A stretch of DNA of 64,000 nucleotides from Bacillaceae bacterium IKA-2 (GTDB lineage Bacteria; Bacillota; Bacilli; Bacillales; Anaerobacillaceae), in the NCBI GenBank assembly GCA_031761875.1, contig CP134492.1, positions 62,001-126,000 of the forward strand. The letters run 5' to 3'. The position numbers were made by a program, and so were the translations under genes. Shown one piece after another: positions 1 to 11,861 of this stretch. How positions within the stretch are numbered: position 1 is the stretch's first letter; each line of letters starts with the position of its first letter. Below the pieces are notes generated by a model. The model worked only from the letters and a program-made list of their open reading frames with translations. It was not told the origin of the DNA and ran no database searches.

Positions 1-92
1 AAGGCCCCAAATAAAAGGAGTATTATTTATTTTGTGAATTAATGTTTGCTCGTCGCAAATCTTGCAAAGGCGTTTGTTCGGCGTAGTAGAAT

Positions 93-166
93 TGGAGCGG
101 GTGATGAGAATCGAACTCACGACCAGAGCTTGGAAGGCTCTTGTTTTACCACTAAACTACACCCGC
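93..166 (-). tRNA. tRNA-Gly (anticodon TCC)
   Basis: On the minus strand the sequence folds as a cloverleaf with acceptor GCGGGTG paired to CACCCGC, a TTCGATTC T-arm and anticodon loop CTTCCAA. CCA is encoded. It is the last tRNA of the array in transcription order. Confidence 0.95.
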
Positions 167-278
167 ATGTATAAAATACTTGAATTAAGTTTGACTAATA
201 GATTTATTAATTTGCAAAATGTGCCGCTTCGCTTGCTCGTCGCAAATCTGCAAAGAAGCTTATTCGACGAAGTAGATT

Positions 279-353
279 TGGAGCGGAAGACGAGATTCGA
301 ACTCGCGACCCCCACCTTGGCAAGGTGGTGTTCTACCACTGAACTACTCCCGC
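279..353 (-). tRNA. tRNA-Gly (anticodon GCC)
   Basis: Minus-strand cloverleaf with acceptor GCGGGAG, anticodon loop TTGCCAA and encoded CCA. Its 3' flank resembles the 3' flank of the neighbouring tRNA-Gly(TCC), so the two Gly units probably share a duplicated segment. Confidence 0.95.
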
Positions 354-447
354 ATGTGGAAAGTTATTTTGCTTCGCAAAAAACTCAGGAAGGTTATTTT
401 GCTTTGCAACATTAAGGAAGGTTATTTTGCTTTGCAAAAAACCTATA

Positions 448-520
448 TGAGCCATGAAGGATTCGAACCTTCGACCCTCTGATTAAAAGTCAGATGCTCT
501 ACCAACTGAGCTAATGGCTC
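448..520 (-). tRNA. tRNA-Lys (anticodon TTT)
   Basis: Minus-strand cloverleaf with acceptor GAGCCAT/ATGGCTC and anticodon loop CTTTTAA. CCA is not encoded, so it must be added by the CCA-adding enzyme. Confidence 0.95.
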
Positions 521-526
521 GAAAAA

Positions 527-601
527 TGGCTGGGCTAGAAGGATTCGAACCTTCGCATGACGGAGTCAAAGTCCGATGCCTTACCGCTTGGCTATAGCCC
601 A
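527..601 (-). tRNA. tRNA-Gln (anticodon TTG)
   Basis: Minus-strand cloverleaf with acceptor TGGGCTA/TAGCCCA, anticodon loop CTTTGAC and encoded CCA. Only six bases separate it from tRNA-Lys. Confidence 0.95.
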
Positions 602-609
602 ATATGAAA

Positions 610-694
610 TGGTGGAGGGGGACGGTTTCGAACCGCCGAACCCGAAAGGAGCGGATTTACAGTCCGCCGCGTTTAGCCACTTCGCTACCCCTCC
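610..694 (-). tRNA. tRNA-Tyr (anticodon GTA)
   Basis: An 85-nt class II tRNA with a long variable arm, acceptor GGAGGGG, anticodon loop CTGTAAA and encoded CCA. Confidence 0.95.
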
Positions 695-714
695 AAAAAT
701 CTCTAAAGTAAGAG

Positions 715-787
<73 letters not shown>

Positions 788-797
788 ATATTTATTT

Positions 798-915
798 GGA
801 AAGTTATTTTTGCTTCACTTCGTTACGCAGCTAAAGTAAAGGAAAGTTATTTTTGCTTCACTTCGTTACGCAGCTAAAGTAAAGGAAAGTTATTTTTGCT
901 TCACTTCGTTACGCA
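798..915. repeat. Tandem 43-bp repeat between tRNA genes
   Basis: Two identical 43-bp units (798-840, 841-883) are followed by a 32-bp partial third copy (884-915), all in the spacer between tRNA-Val and tRNA-Thr. Each unit starts GGAAAGTTATTTTTGC. Shorter diverged relatives with the core GGAAGGTTATTTTGC lie at about 358-445 and 1010-1100, also between tRNA genes. No coding potential is visible. Confidence 0.9.
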
Positions 916-924
916 AAAAAAATT

Positions 925-1000
925 TGGTGGAGGATGACGGGCTCGAACCGCCGACCCCCTGCTTGTAAGGCAGGTGCTCTCCCAGCTGAGCTAATCCTCC
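925..1000 (-). tRNA. tRNA-Val (anticodon TAC)
   Basis: Minus-strand cloverleaf with acceptor GGAGGAT/ATCCTCC, anticodon loop CTTACAA and encoded CCA. Confidence 0.95.
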
Positions 1001-1106
1001 AGTATAATGAAAGTTATTTTCACTAGCTCTAATTATTGATAGTTATTTTTTCTAGCGTGAATTAAGGATAGTTATTTTTTCTCCACTTCGTTAAGCAAAA
1101 AAACTT

Positions 1107-1181
1107 TGGTGACCCGTACGGGATTCGAACCCGTGTAACCGCCGTGAAAGGGCGGTGTCTTAACCGCTTGACCAACGGGCC
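1107..1181 (-). tRNA. tRNA-Glu (anticodon TTC)
   Basis: Minus-strand cloverleaf with acceptor GGCCCGT, anticodon loop CTTTCAC and encoded CCA. Its T-arm and acceptor match the usual Bacillus tRNA-Glu. Confidence 0.95.
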
Positions 1182-1197
1182 ATATAACATTATGAAA

Positions 1198-1273
<76 letters not shown>

Positions 1274-1274
1274 A

Positions 1275-1349
1275 TGGCTCCACAGGTAGGACTCGAACCT
1301 ACGACCGATCGGTTAACAGCCGATTGCTCTACCACTGAGCTACTGTGGA
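1275..1349 (-). tRNA. tRNA-Asn (anticodon GTT)
   Basis: Minus-strand cloverleaf with acceptor TCCACAG/CTGTGGA, anticodon loop CTGTTAA and encoded CCA. It is the first tRNA transcribed and sits just after a sigma-A type promoter. Confidence 0.95.
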
Positions 1350-1364
1350 ATGTTAACAACTGAT

Positions 1365-1393
1365 ATATTAAAACAATTTTCTGTCCCTGTCAA
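1365..1393 (-). promoter_or_regulatory. Sigma-A promoter for the tRNA array
   Basis: On the minus strand a perfect -35 TTGACA (1388-1393) is followed after 17 bp by TAATAT (1365-1370). It lies between 5S and tRNA-Asn, so the tRNAs can be transcribed independently of the rRNA operon. This is a pattern call only. Confidence 0.7.
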
Positions 1394-1504
1394 TACTTTA
1401 AATTTGCTTCATGCAGCTTTGCGACGAGGATACGACGCTAGGAGTACCGCAGGAGCACAATACCAAATACTATTCAGTCAATTTACTTATTTAGAAAAAA
1501 TTTT

Positions 1505-1620
<116 letters not shown>

Positions 1621-1840
1621 CTATTTTCAGTCAAAGAAATTGTCCAGCTCCAACACCTAACTCCTTGTGACGCTTCAACTCACATTCAGAAGTTAAAAAA
1701 CAACTTCTTCGGTAAGTCTCCATCGCACTGCGAAGTTGACCAAGGTGTTTCCGCTTTTCGTTTCATTCTTTGAAAACTAGATAACAACCGTACACACATT
1801 CAAGATTTGAGCTTCATTGAATTCAATTCGTCTTATTTTT
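1621..1840 (-). other. 23S-5S spacer
   Basis: No gene is present. It contains the 3' half of the pre-23S processing stalk (1766-1788), which is the exact reverse complement of a segment upstream of 23S. Confidence 0.7.
1766..1788. other. Pre-23S processing stalk, 3' half
   Basis: These 23 bases are perfectly complementary to the transcript segment encoded at 5051-5073, upstream of 23S. In the precursor RNA they would pair and loop out the 23S rRNA. Such stalks are RNase III or Mini-RNase III substrates in Bacillus, and the Mini-III gene mrnC is also in this window. Confidence 0.75.
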
Positions 1841-4798
<2,958 letters not shown>

Positions 4799-4810
4799 TA
4801 ATCTTTTTGT

Positions 4811-4918
4811 GATAAGCTTCGCATTTCTTCGTCAACTGCGCTCGAAATCGTCCTCATGTACCCAAAAGTACATTGCGGGGATCGCCTCGCTTGTTTCCTT
4901 GAACTACTCGCTTCTCTC
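4811..4918 (-). repeat. Dispersed palindromic repeat, family R2, copy 1
   Basis: About 108 bp in the rRNA spacer. It is similar over its length to 5087-5192 and shares its outer arms and central hairpin plan with 21036-21165. The centre is an inverted pair TGTACCCAAAAGTACA. One arm contains TTCTTCGTCA and the other CTTGAACTACTCGCTTCT. Confidence 0.75.
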
Positions 4919-5050
4919 AAAAAAATACCTGGTGTCTTTTTACAAAAACACCTGTTAAAAGGATTTCTACGTCGAATTGAATTCTTGACTACTCAAATTT
5001 ACCTTCACGTTTTTACAAACTTTCCGGTAAAACTTAAATGTGTTGTTATT

Positions 5051-5073
5051 GTTGTTATCTAGTTTTCAAAGAA
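5051..5073. other. boxA-like element and pre-23S processing stalk, 5' half
   Basis: The transcript strand contains TTCTTTGAAAACTAG, the boxA-like antitermination sequence typical of Bacillus rrn leaders. The whole 23 bases pair perfectly with the 1766-1788 segment downstream of 23S. Confidence 0.75.
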
Positions 5074-5086
5074 CGAAAAGCCAATT

Positions 5087-5192
5087 GATAAGCTTCGTAT
5101 TTCTTCGTCAGCGGCGTGTGCCAATCGTCCTCATGTACCTTATGTACATTCCGGGGATTGTCCCACTTGCTTTCTCGAACTACTTGCTTCTA
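5087..5192 (-). repeat. Dispersed palindromic repeat, family R2, copy 2
   Basis: Second copy within the same rRNA spacer, in the same orientation as copy 1. The centre is CATGTACCTTATGTACAT. The outer arms contain GATAAGCTTCGTATTTCTTC and CTCGAACTACTTGCTTCT, nearly identical to copy 1. Confidence 0.75.
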
Positions 5193-5219
5193 AATTGCCT
5201 TTATAAAATTGGGAGATTA

Positions 5220-5242
5220 TTCTTCCAAAACTGAACACACAA
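5220..5242. other. Pre-16S processing stalk, 3' half
   Basis: These bases are complementary, with about two mismatches, to the transcript segment encoded at 6974-6996 upstream of 16S. Together they would form the stalk that excises pre-16S rRNA. Confidence 0.65.
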
Positions 5243-5297
5243 CGTAAGCGTACTTCTACTAATGAAAGTAAAAGTATCGACTAGAGTTTTAACTCCA

Positions 5298-6861
<1,564 letters not shown>

Positions 6862-6973
6862 GTGTTGTTTGATTTAGCTCTTCTTACATAAGATGTGTCC
6901 GCTTCGACGTTAGTCGGGCTCCCCATCCTATTTCTTGCATTGACGAGATATTACTATCTCTACTTCGCTTGGC

Positions 6974-6996
6974 TGTGTGTTCAGTTTTCAAAGAAC
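6974..6996. other. boxA-like element and pre-16S processing stalk, 5' half
   Basis: The transcript strand reads GTTCTTTGAAAACTGAACAC, a Bacillus rrn boxA-type sequence just downstream of the promoter. It is complementary to 5220-5242 on the other side of 16S. Confidence 0.65.
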
Positions 6997-7036
6997 AATT
7001 AAGTTAAAAAGTTGTTGTTTTTTTAACAAGAAATTA

Positions 7037-7065
7037 ATTATATCACAATAACTTTATCGCGTCAA
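7037..7065 (-). promoter_or_regulatory. rRNA operon promoter (sigma-A)
   Basis: Minus-strand TTGACG (7060-7065), a 17-bp spacer and a perfect TATAAT (7037-7042), about 175 bp upstream of 16S. Only one clear promoter is visible here, whereas many Bacillus rrn operons have tandem P1 and P2. Confidence 0.8.
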
Positions 7066-7145
7066 TAACTAATTAAAAATTTTCGATCACTCAAATAAGC
7101 GACTTTATAAATATAACAATTTATTATTTCAATGTCAATATATAT

Positions 7146-7376
7146 TTACATTTTTTCAGAGTGCTGATTTTTATTCCTAATATACTTATAATACTCTTTA
7201 GGCGAAACGAAGCGTCTATATAATCCAAAAATAATTTTATATCTTTCCTCCATCGCTCTTTTAACTATTCCATCAATTCTCGAATCGCTTAAATCTAATA
7301 ATAGCTCTTCAAGTTCCCTTTTTAACAAATACTCAATCTCCAAAGATTCTTTCAAATTTAACATTACACCAAACAT
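7146..7376 (-). CDS. Small conserved-looking protein of unknown function
   Basis: A 76-residue protein of unknown function between the rRNA promoter and pdaB. I place the start at the ATG at 7374-7376 because GGAAGGGCGG lies 6-7 bases upstream; the frame stays open to a TTG at 7392-7394, inside that Shine-Dalgarno. The product is charged and helical, with a heptad-like stretch LLKRELEELLLDLSDSRIDG (residues about 15-34) and a basic C-terminus (YYKYIRNK). No transmembrane segment or catalytic motif is visible. Its reliable Shine-Dalgarno and regular amphipathic pattern argue for a real gene. It could be a DNA- or RNA-binding or scaffold protein, but that is speculation. Confidence 0.6.
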   Translation of the reverse strand: MFGVMLNLKESLEIEYLLKRELEELLLDLSDSRIDGIVKRAMEERYKIIFGLYRRFVSPKEYYKYIRNKNQHSEKM

Positions 7377-7454
7377 AAGCGTCCGCCCTTCCAAAATAAG
7401 AGTGAAGTTAACTTGCTACTACCTGAAATTATTTTCTTATTTCCAGTTTTTTAT

Positions 7455-7483
7455 TCATATCATTTTTTTTAGTCGCATACATA
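7455..7483 (+). promoter_or_regulatory. Candidate sigma-E (mother-cell sporulation) promoter of pdaB
   Basis: TCATATC (7455-7461), 14 bp, then CATACATA (7476-7483) closely fits the sigma-E pattern KMATATT-N14-CATACAHT. It lies about 30 bp upstream of pdaB, a gene known to be sporulation-controlled in B. subtilis. Confidence 0.65.
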
Positions 7484-7514
7484 TAAGGCAAGTAAATGGA
7501 CAAGGAGGGGTGGT

Positions 7515-8276
7515 ATGAACTTTATTTGGATATGGAACGGTAGAAAAATAAAGCAATATATGATTATCATTATTGCTGCATTTTTTACAGCAGGGATTTT
7601 ATATGTAGAAAGAAGTCAAGTAACCGTATTTTCACCAACCGCGGCAGCAACAGCTATTTATAAGGCAGAAACAGAAGAAAAGAAATTAGCGCTAACATTT
7701 AATATTAGCTGGGGAGAAGCAAAAGCAGTTCCGATTTTAGACATTTTAAAAGAACACGAGATCAATAACGCTACTTTCTTTTTATCAGCATCATGGGCTG
7801 AGAGGCATCCTGACATCGTTGAGAGAATTAATAAAGACGGCCACGAAATTGGAAGTCACGGCTATCGTTATGAAGACTATCCTCAATGGGATGAAGATAA
7901 AATCCGCAAAGATATACAACGAGCGCATCAAGTTCTTTACGAACTTACGAATAAATCAGCAAAGCTTCTTCGCCCACCTAACGGAAACTTTGACAAGAGA
8001 GTATTAAAAATTGCTGAAGCCCAAAAATATAAACTAATTCATTGGAGTGTCGATTCTAAAGATTACAGCAACCCCGGTGCGGACCAAATCATTCGAAATG
8101 TTGTAGATGTCGTTTCCAACGGGGACATTGTCTTATTTCACGCTTCTGACCGCGTAAAACAAACTCATACAGCGCTGCCTACTATTATTAAAGAATTAAA
8201 AAAGCAAGGTTATTCTTTTGTGTCTGTTTCTGAACTAATTGCAAGTACAGATGCAAAAAGCAAAGAAGTAAACTAA
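7515..8276 (+). CDS. pdaB: Polysaccharide deacetylase-family sporulation protein PdaB
   Basis: A 253-residue NodB-homology protein needed for spore stability in B. subtilis (also called YbaN). It has an uncleaved-looking N-terminal membrane anchor (residues 15-31), then the NodB fold. The motifs are TFNIS (62-65 region), HEIGSH (110-115), RPPNG (153-157) and LFH (207-209). The usual metal-binding Asp-His-His set is not intact: Asn63 and Ile64 replace the TFDD aspartates, and Tyr119 replaces the second His of the H-x3-H motif. The protein may therefore bind glycan without deacetylating it. AGGAGGGG precedes the ATG. It is one of only two clear plus-strand genes and has its own sporulation-type promoter. 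Confidence 0.93.
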   Translation: MNFIWIWNGRKIKQYMIIIIAAFFTAGILYVERSQVTVFSPTAAATAIYKAETEEKKLALTFNISWGEAKAVPILDILKEHEINNATFFLSASWAERHPDIVERINKDGHEIGSHGYRYEDYPQWDEDKIRKDIQRAHQVLYELTNKSAKLLRPPNGNFDKRVLKIAEAQKYKLIHWSVDSKDYSNPGADQIIRNVVDVVSNGDIVLFHASDRVKQTHTALPTIIKELKKQGYSFVSVSELIASTDAKSKEVN

Positions 8277-8280
8277 ACTT

Positions 8281-8335
8281 AAGAAAAGCGAAAGCCGGTC
8301 GAGCCGATGGCGCCTGGAGCTAGACAGACGACAAA
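8281..8335 (+). repeat. Dispersed repeat, family R1, copy 1 (short)
   Basis: Begins AGAAAAGCGAAAGC and ends GGAGCTAGACAGACG. It shares both ends with copies at 13869-13990, 49703-49827 and 59663-59752, but its middle is shortened. It lies between the pdaB stop and the following terminator. Confidence 0.65.
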
Positions 8336-8354
8336 AATTTATACTTGATTAACT

Positions 8355-8404
8355 AAAAAAAAACACTGAGCTTGAGCAAATCACTCAAGTACAGTGTTTT
8401 TTTT
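8355..8404. terminator. Bidirectional terminator between pdaB and kbaA
   Basis: A hairpin built from CACTGAGCTTGAG and CTCAAGTACAGTG around a short loop is flanked by A-runs on the left and T-runs on the right, so it can serve both converging genes. It overlaps the last two bases of kbaA. Confidence 0.85.
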
Positions 8405-9011
8405 AGTTGGTGTCTTTTTGTGAAATAAGACGGTGCAATACTAGAAGCTGCCAAGTGTTAGCGACTATAAGTGGGGTAAGATAAATCCATAACCATTTCG
8501 GGTCATTCACTCTTAAAGCAGGGAGCCATTCTAGTGTGCTCACAACAACAATAAAAAATAAACCTGGAATAAAAGCACCAAAATTAGTTTGTTTACTTTT
8601 AATGTATGCGATTATGATCCCATAAATAAGCAAAAGAATTGGGATCAGCGTAAATGCTAGTAAAGTTTGATCTTCCGTAGCAAAGGATACATAACGTAAA
8701 TACGCTAAACCTTGAAGGACAAAAGCAATAATAAAAACTTGAATCAAGTTCCAGGTTTTTGCAGTTTTAAAAATCCCTAATGCAAAACGATGGACCGTTA
8801 AATATGCAAAGAAACCCATTTGACTTATTAAAGTCCACATTGCCGCAATACCAAATAACCAAACTAACACCAGTATAAAATCGATGATTTCTCCAGACAT
8901 TAAGCCTGACCAATATGTTTCAAAATCTAATAATAAACCTACTATTGCGCCACTAGTAGCACCTATTAACAAAGTTGAAAAGAATAAATAAACTACTTTT
9001 CTTGAATTCAC
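8403..9011 (-). CDS. kbaA: KinB-signalling pathway activation protein KbaA
   Basis: A 202-residue polytopic membrane protein with about six hydrophobic segments and a basic C-terminus. In B. subtilis KbaA activates the sensor kinase KinB and thereby the Spo0 phosphorelay at sporulation onset. Identification rests on overall sequence, the conserved position between pdaB and gerD, and length. The start is GTG at 9009-9011, with GGGGG about nine bases upstream. It converges with pdaB on a shared terminator and diverges from gerD. Confidence 0.9.
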   Translation of the reverse strand: MNSRKVVYLFFSTLLIGATSGAIVGLLLDFETYWSGLMSGEIIDFILVLVWLFGIAAMWTLISQMGFFAYLTVHRFALGIFKTAKTWNLIQVFIIAFVLQGLAYLRYVSFATEDQTLLAFTLIPILLLIYGIIIAYIKSKQTNFGAFIPGLFFIVVVSTLEWLPALRVNDPKWLWIYLTPLIVANTWQLLVLHRLISQKDTN

Positions 9012-9204
9012 TCTGTGATCCCCCGTCCAAATTAATTAACTCACTGATTGTACCAAACATTACGAATAAAAAGCTAGTAATTGTGGAGCAAAACTAATTC
9101 TAATCCAAAAAAAAAGAAATTACCTTAAATAGAGTATATATTGGATATTTTTCGCCTCTTTGTTCCATATTAAAAAAAGAATGCTATGGAAAGGGGCGAA
9201 AACC

Positions 9205-9801
9205 TTGAAAAGCTTTGTTAAGCTCCTCTTATTATTATCGGTAACTTTAACGGTTAGTTGTGCAGCAACTGAGGATCAAGGAAGTCAACCTGATTATGAA
9301 AGCACCAAAAAAATGATGGTTGATATGCTAAAGACAGATGAAGGAAAAAAATCTATTCAAGAAGTATTAAGTGATGAAGAGGTTAAACAAGAAATCATCA
9401 TGGAACAAGCTCTCGTAAAGGAAACGATCCAACAAGTGTTAACCTCTGAAAAAGGGAAAGAGTTTTGGGAAGAATTAATGCAAGACCCTGAGTTCGCAAA
9501 AGTTTTTGCAGAAAGTTTGCAAGAAGAAATAGAGAAGGTAATGAAAAATCTCATGAAGGACCCTGAATATCAAGCAATGATGATGGATATTTTACAAGAT
9601 CCAGAAATGGAAAAATCAGCTTTAGATCTAATGAAAAGCAAGGCATACCGCCAACAAGTAATGCTCATCATGGCAGACGCTTTTGAAAGTCCTTACTTTA
9701 AAGCTCAAGTTAATGATATTTTGGGTAAAGTTGCTAGTGAACAAATGAAAAAAGAAGAAGAAAGTAAAAAAGAAGAGGAAGAAAACGATAAAGAAGAATA
9801 A
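9205..9801 (+). CDS. gerD: Spore germination lipoprotein GerD
   Basis: A 198-residue spore germination lipoprotein. I chose the TTG at 9205-9207: AAAGGGGCG lies seven bases upstream, and the product then starts with a compact lipoprotein signal (MKSFVKLLLLLS) and the lipobox-like LTVSC with Cys19. An upstream in-frame TTG at 9160 would add 15 residues before the signal. The mature part is acidic and helical, with repeats of the type MKDPEYQAMMMDILQDPE, and ends in a highly charged Lys/Glu tail. In Bacillus GerD clusters nutrient germinant receptors in the inner spore membrane. It is transcribed towards salA. Confidence 0.92.
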   Translation: MKSFVKLLLLLSVTLTVSCAATEDQGSQPDYESTKKMMVDMLKTDEGKKSIQEVLSDEEVKQEIIMEQALVKETIQQVLTSEKGKEFWEELMQDPEFAKVFAESLQEEIEKVMKNLMKDPEYQAMMMDILQDPEMEKSALDLMKSKAYRQQVMLIMADAFESPYFKAQVNDILGKVASEQMKKEEESKKEEEENDKEE

Positions 9802-9838
9802 CAAAACCAGGAAGATTTATTCGCCTATAAAAGTAAAA

Positions 9839-9869
9839 GGGTATCCAAAAGCTAAGCTCTTGAATACCC
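9839..9869. terminator. Bidirectional terminator between gerD and salA
   Basis: The inverted repeat GGGTATCCAAAAGCT / AGCTCTTGAATACCC is followed by T-rich sequence on both strands. It lies between the converging gerD and salA stops. Confidence 0.75.
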
Positions 9870-9879
9870 ATTTCTTTAT

Positions 9880-10929
9880 TTAATTCTCAACCTTATCGAT
9901 TATCTTCTGTGCCATCTTCATATAGATTTCTCCAATCGGGTGTTCCTGAGCATAGATAGAAGGAGCAAAATCCTTTTCATCAATTTCAGGTTGTCCGAGT
10001 GGTATTTGCGCTAGAATTTCTGTTTTCAATTCTTGTGCAAGGCGCTCACCACCACCTTGACCGAATACAAATTCTTTTTCGCCTGTTAACTGACTTTTAT
10101 AGTAAGCCATGTTTTCGACTACCCCTAAAATTTCATGATCCGTTTTTATTGCCATGACACCAGCTCTAGCCGCTACAAATGCGGCAGTCGGGTGTGGCGT
10201 TGTAACAATAATTTCTTTACTGCTCGGAAGCATTTGGTGAATATCTAAAGCTACATCGCCGGTTCCAGGTGGTAAATCTAATATTAAATAGTCTAAATCA
10301 TCCCACTCAACTTGGCTAAAGAAATTATTAATCATTTTTCCAAGCATCGGACCTCTCCAGATGATTGGAGAGTTATCTTCCACAAAAAATCCCATTGAGA
10401 TTACTTGTACACCCAATCGAGTTACTGGGAAAATCCGTTCACCTCTAATTTTTGGTTTTTCTTCGATCCCCATCATGTCTGGAACACTGAACCCATAGAT
10501 ATCGGCATCAAGAATACCAACTTTTTTGCCTAAACGAACTAGTGAAGTCGCTAAATTAACCGATACAGTCGATTTACCAACACCACCTTTACCACTGGTT
10601 ACTGCAATAAATTTCGTTTTAACACCTTTGTCTAATAACGATTTCGGTGCTTGTTTTTTCTCAATACCAAACTTACTCATTTCTTCATCTGTAAGCTCTT
10701 CAAAACGCAACCCTACAGAATCTGCTCCTGCATTTTTAATAGCGGCAACAATTTCTTGCTGCAATTTCAATTGCTCTTGTGAAGCTTCTTTAGAAATCGC
10801 TACTTTTACACTGACAAAATTTTCTTTAATTTTTATTTCTCTAACACCATCAATTTCTACCAGGCTTTTATTTATAAACGGTTCGTTTACTGTCTTTAAA
10901 GCTTCTAATATTTTCTCTTGTGTAAGCAA
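9880..10929 (-). CDS. salA: Mrp/ApbC-family P-loop ATPase SalA
   Basis: A 349-residue protein with an N-terminal MIP18-type domain (about 5-75) and a Mrp-type P-loop ATPase domain with the deviant Walker A SGKGGVGKS (112-120). The CxxC that binds Fe-S in classical Mrp proteins is absent: the segment reads VENMAYYKSQLTG. That matches SalA of B. subtilis, which acts in gene regulation rather than cluster carriage. The start is TTG at 10927-10929, nine bases after AAAGGTGG; a GTG nine bases upstream lies inside that ribosome binding site. Confidence 0.88.
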   Translation of the reverse strand: MLTQEKILEALKTVNEPFINKSLVEIDGVREIKIKENFVSVKVAISKEASQEQLKLQQEIVAAIKNAGADSVGLRFEELTDEEMSKFGIEKKQAPKSLLDKGVKTKFIAVTSGKGGVGKSTVSVNLATSLVRLGKKVGILDADIYGFSVPDMMGIEEKPKIRGERIFPVTRLGVQVISMGFFVEDNSPIIWRGPMLGKMINNFFSQVEWDDLDYLILDLPPGTGDVALDIHQMLPSSKEIIVTTPHPTAAFVAARAGVMAIKTDHEILGVVENMAYYKSQLTGEKEFVFGQGGGERLAQELKTEILAQIPLGQPEIDEKDFAPSIYAQEHPIGEIYMKMAQKIIDKVEN

Positions 10930-11065
10930 AATTAACACCCACCTTTATGTATTCAATTACATAAGTAGTATATCACAAATACTTAAATGCATTGTATTTA
11001 GCGCCTATGAAATATATACCTTTATTAACTTTATTTAAGTAGGATATTTAAAAAGTTTGATAATT

Positions 11066-11114
11066 ACACAAATGAACCAGCCGACTACGTTAAGGGAGCT
11101 GGCTCATTTGTGTA
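11066..11114 (-). terminator. Hairpin overlapping the 3' end of cwlD
   Basis: The long inverted repeat ACAAATGAGCCAGC / GGCTGGTTCATTTGT starts inside the last codons of cwlD. The following T-tract on the minus strand is weak, so it may protect the 3' end as much as terminate. Confidence 0.55.
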
Positions 11115-11801
11115 GTATCGCAAAATACCTTGGTATATTGATGCTGCTATTTTCTGCTGGTAAGCTTCTGTATTTAACAGCTCAGCTTCTGTTGGATTAG
11201 ACAAAAATCCGACTTCTACTAAAGCACCTGGTATCTTTGCATGTTTTAGTAAATAGACATTTCCAATTGGTTTTGCAAATCTTGTAGTATTTTCTAAATT
11301 ATTTCTAATTTCCTCTTGAATAAATTTTGCAACTTTTTCATTTTCAGATATGGTTCGGTTGTAAAATGTTTGGGCACCAAACCAACGTGCTGATGGTATT
11401 GCATTAAGATGAAGGGAAACAAAAAGGTCGCCTCCCGCTTCATTAACAAGTTCGACTCGTCTTTTTAGATCGGCGACTTTTCGATTTCTTACTCCACTGA
11501 TTGAAGAGTCAGCTAAGTCACGATCTTCTTCTCTAGACATGATGACTAGGGCTCCTGATTCCTGTAAATAATCTCTAAGAATTAAACTGATATTTAAAGA
11601 TACATCCTTTTCTAAAAGGCCTAGTTTTGACACCGCACCGCCATCAATACCTCCATGCCCAGGGTCAACAATTATGATTTTACCTGATAGTGGAAGTGAC
11701 CACGAAGAACCAGAATTTGCAGTTAAAAACTGATATTGTATATAAAATAATAAACAAATAATAATCGCTACAAATGTCCCACCTTTCACAAACTTGCCCA
11801 T
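11085..11801 (-). CDS. cwlD: N-acetylmuramoyl-L-alanine amidase CwlD
   Basis: A 238-residue Amidase_3 enzyme. CwlD removes stem peptides to make muramic lactam in spore cortex, a step needed for germination. It has an N-terminal signal or anchor (9-26) and zinc ligands in DPGHGG (His49), EKD (Glu64) and SLHLN (His131), plus catalytic Glu196 in VEVGFLSN. The start is the ATG at 11799-11801, six bases after GGAGGG; an upstream ATG in the same frame precedes that ribosome binding site. It is downstream of ybaK in one minus-strand unit. Confidence 0.93.
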   Translation of the reverse strand: MGKFVKGGTFVAIIICLLFYIQYQFLTANSGSSWSLPLSGKIIIVDPGHGGIDGGAVSKLGLLEKDVSLNISLILRDYLQESGALVIMSREEDRDLADSSISGVRNRKVADLKRRVELVNEAGGDLFVSLHLNAIPSARWFGAQTFYNRTISENEKVAKFIQEEIRNNLENTTRFAKPIGNVYLLKHAKIPGALVEVGFLSNPTEAELLNTEAYQQKIAASIYQGILRYYTNEPAPLT

Positions 11802-11861
11802 TTCTTTCCCTCCTATCATCTCAATACATTATATTGGGACAAGGTGGGAAATATGAGTGAA

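Noticed and set aside
62-415. Open frame across the two tRNA-Gly genes
   Set aside because: It runs through structural tRNA genes and is explained by them.
798-915. Regularly spaced repeats that could be taken for a CRISPR array
   Set aside because: The units are directly tandem with no unique spacers, and no cas genes are near.
7815-8010. Second frame inside pdaB
   Set aside because: No ribosome binding site and no family features; it is a shadow of pdaB.
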